Source of the DNA: Bacteroides sp.
Lineage (GTDB): Bacteria > Bacteroidota > Bacteroidia > Bacteroidales > Bacteroidaceae
Direction: 5' to 3'
NCBI GenBank assembly: GCA_015060735.1
Contig: SUXX01000006.1
Span: 1 to 64,000, forward strand
DNA: 64,000 nt
The translations under genes and the position numbers were made by a program. This document shows, in pieces, positions 62,660 to 64,000 of this stretch; positions within the stretch are counted from its first letter, which is position 1, and each line of letters starts with the position of its first letter. The notes below the pieces were generated by a model. That model had not been told where the DNA came from and made no database searches. It worked only from the letters and a program-made list of their open reading frames with translations.

Positions 62660-63544
62660 ATGATAAAGAAAAGATTGAGAGGAATGGGAGTTGCATTGGT
62701 TACTCCTTTTAATGAAGATGGTAGTGTGGATTATGAAGCATTAATTCGTTTGGTCGATTATCAGTTACAGAATGGAACCGATTTTTTGTGCGTATTGGGC
62801 ACAACAGCCGAGACTCCTACGCTTTCAAAGGAAGAAAAAGAAAAAGTAAAGCGAATGGTAATCGAACGTGTGAATGGTCGTATTCCTATTTTGCTGGGTG
62901 TAGGAAGTAATAACACGCAAGCCGTGGTAGAAAGCGTGAAGAATGACGATATGACGGGTGTAGATGCTTTGTTAGTAGTTGTTCCATATTATAATAAACC
63001 CTCTCAAGAAGGGATCTATCAGCATTATAAGGCTGTAGCTGAAGCTACGGAACTTCCTATTGTGTTGTATAATGTTCCAGGACGCACAGGGGTAAATATG
63101 ACTTCAGAAACCACGCTTCGCTTGGCACGCGATTTTGAAAACATCGTGGCTATCAAGGAAGCTTCCGGCAATATAACGCAGATGGATGAAATTATCAAGA
63201 ATAAGCCTGAAGGGTTTGATGTTATTTCTGGAGACGATGGAATAACTTATCCATTGATAGCTTTGGGTGCCGTTGGTGTCATTTCGGTATTGGGAAATGC
63301 ATTCCCGGCAGAGTTTAGCCGGATGGTTCGTTTGGCGATGCAGGGAAATTATGCCCAGGCACAAGTAATTCATCACCGCTTTACTGAAATGTATAGCTTG
63401 TTGTTTGTTGATGGTAATCCTGCTGGAGTAAAAGCAATGTTGAGTATGATGGGAATGATGAAAAATACGCTTCGTTTGCCTTTGGTACCTGCAAGAGAAA
63501 TCACATGCGATAAAATGCGAATATCTTGGAAATCATTGAGTTAA
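62660..63544 (+). CDS. dapA: 4-hydroxy-tetrahydrodipicolinate synthase
   Basis: It condenses pyruvate with aspartate semialdehyde on the way to lysine and meso-diaminopimelate for the cell wall. The Schiff-base lysine is K166 in VAIKEASG. GTTAETPTL near residue 48 and LYNVPGRTG near 137 hold the catalytic triad residues (T, Y) and the aldehyde-binding arginine. The 294-residue length matches E. coli DapA (292). A small basic gene starts 2 nt after the stop. Confidence 0.97.
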   Translation: MIKKRLRGMGVALVTPFNEDGSVDYEALIRLVDYQLQNGTDFLCVLGTTAETPTLSKEEKEKVKRMVIERVNGRIPILLGVGSNNTQAVVESVKNDDMTGVDALLVVVPYYNKPSQEGIYQHYKAVAEATELPIVLYNVPGRTGVNMTSETTLRLARDFENIVAIKEASGNITQMDEIIKNKPEGFDVISGDDGITYPLIALGAVGVISVLGNAFPAEFSRMVRLAMQGNYAQAQVIHHRFTEMYSLLFVDGNPAGVKAMLSMMGMMKNTLRLPLVPAREITCDKMRISWKSLS

Positions 63545-63546
63545 CT

Positions 63547-63744
63547 ATGGCAAAAAAGAAAACTCGAAAAAGAAAAAAAACGACAGCTTCTGAAGAATTA
63601 TGGAAGGATTTACAGTCCGACCTTAAGCGTTCTTTCACGAAGCAAACGGGTATTCCTACCACTAAGGCAGGGGTAAAACGTAAGTTAGGAACTATGATTG
63701 TCGATTTCTTTTTAGGACTTTTTGGGAAAAAACGAAAAAAATAA
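63547..63744 (+). CDS. Small lysine-rich basic protein, unknown
   Basis: 65 residues starting at the ATG at 63547, 2 nt after the dapA stop. It opens with a basic patch, AKKKTRKRKKTT. A polar middle (ELWKDLQSDLKRSF) leads to a hydrophobic helix (GTMIVDFFLGLFG, about 48-60) and ends KKRKK. The charge and terminal hydrophobic patch suggest a nucleic-acid or membrane contact, which is inference. No family is recognised. A longer frame at 63526 begins inside dapA. Confidence 0.6.
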   Translation: MAKKKTRKRKKTTASEELWKDLQSDLKRSFTKQTGIPTTKAGVKRKLGTMIVDFFLGLFGKKRKK

Positions 63745-63824
63745 AAGAAAAAATGACTTTTTATTAGGAAAAATGTGAGAAAATACATATTTTCGTAAGC
63801 ATGAAAACTTTTAATTTTAATACG

Positions 63825-64000
63825 ATGAAAAAATACATATATTGTTTGGTTGTAATGCTGATGTGTGTCGTGAGTGTTTTTGCTCAAAGTAAGGATGGAG
63901 GCATTAGTGAAGATATGTTAGGCCGTATCCGTCAGGGATATACAGGTACTCCTGAACAGAAAGCGGTAAAGAATGCATTAGCATCCAATTCTATTGCGAC
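63825..64000 (+). CDS. Bleomycin-hydrolase/PepC-like C1 aminopeptidase, 5' fragment
   Basis: The visible start reads MKKYIYCLVVMLMCVVSVFAQ, a signal peptide of about 20 residues (shown only as MKKYIYCLVV to VFAQ), then SKDGGISEDMLGRIRQGY and TPEQKAVKNALASNSIA. The latter two stretches match the N-terminus of Bacteroidales aminopeptidase C proteins (C1B family). The gene runs off the window end, so the catalytic cysteine is not visible. An earlier in-frame ATG at 63801 is possible but the ATG at 63825 begins with the signal peptide. A -7-like TATTTTCG lies at about 63789. Confidence 0.7.
   Translation, partial: MKKYIYCLVVMLMCVVSVFAQSKDGGISEDMLGRIRQGYTGTPEQKAVKNALASNSIA

Overview
The window reads as a chromosomal segment of a gut-type Bacteroidales bacterium (Bacteroides or Phocaeicola-like). 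The grounds are: most genes are preceded by the Bacteroidota promoter form TTTG / about 19-20 bp / TAnnTTTG rather than a sigma70 box; Shine-Dalgarno sequences are nearly absent; and the gene content is characteristic (GT3 glycogen synthase with a short alpha-glucan phosphorylase, DUF3078 and DUF1460 proteins, HU-HIG protein, eukaryote-like ProS, pyrB-pyrI, V-type ATPase tail). The species assignment is inference.

Layout. 1-4.7 kb: the end of a V-ATPase proteolipid gene, then a glycogen synthase/phosphorylase pair. 4.8-10.4 kb: a TlpA-like lipoprotein divergent from a four-gene polyamine ABC transporter (potABCD-like). 10.4-12.7 kb: prs, a ThiE-like gene and an FMN reductase on the minus strand. 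12.8-15.8 kb: a UvrD/PcrA helicase and a five-tRNA operon (three identical tRNA-Gly and two tRNA-Leu). 15.8-20.4 kb: glutamine synthetase, an M3 peptidase lipoprotein and an M15 peptidase. 20.4-25.7 kb: an accessory-looking block with an HU-like protein divergent from a VirE/VapE-type ATPase, a STAND-type AAA ATPase, two orphan membrane proteins and a beta-carbonic anhydrase. 25.8-35.4 kb: yidC, a DUF3078 outer-membrane protein, wecB-like, a TRIC-type channel, a DUF1460 amidase, an OmpA-like lipoprotein, a MATE pump and glyA. 35.5-43.8 kb: a pyrB-pyrI-flavin reductase operon, PBP1A, an HPPK-like protein, an inactive-looking M16 protein, a secreted MORN-repeat protein and an inositol-phosphatase homologue. 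43.9-48.7 kb: the branching enzyme that completes the glycogen pathway, a membrane protein and proS. 48.8-56.6 kb: a WYL regulator, small membrane and hypothetical genes, an SDR, Nif3, a zinc-ribbon coiled coil, an HsdR_N-like nuclease-fold protein, AMP nucleosidase and holA. 56.6-57.4 kb: a long AT-rich non-coding stretch rich in palindromes ahead of an XRE regulator. 57.9-64 kb: pyrK-pyrD, trmD, ligA, dapA, a small basic protein and the start of a bleomycin-hydrolase-like peptidase.

Most of the window is core metabolism. The parts most worth pursuing are the four-fold 22-bp palindrome array between the HU-like and VirE-like genes, the very long perfect inverted repeats that span the stop codons of convergent gene pairs, two copies of a dispersed inverted-repeat element, an operator-like palindrome beside the WYL regulator, and the 840-bp non-coding region before the XRE gene. 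Several starts are moved downstream of the longest reading frame because a promoter -7 box overlaps or follows the upstream start.
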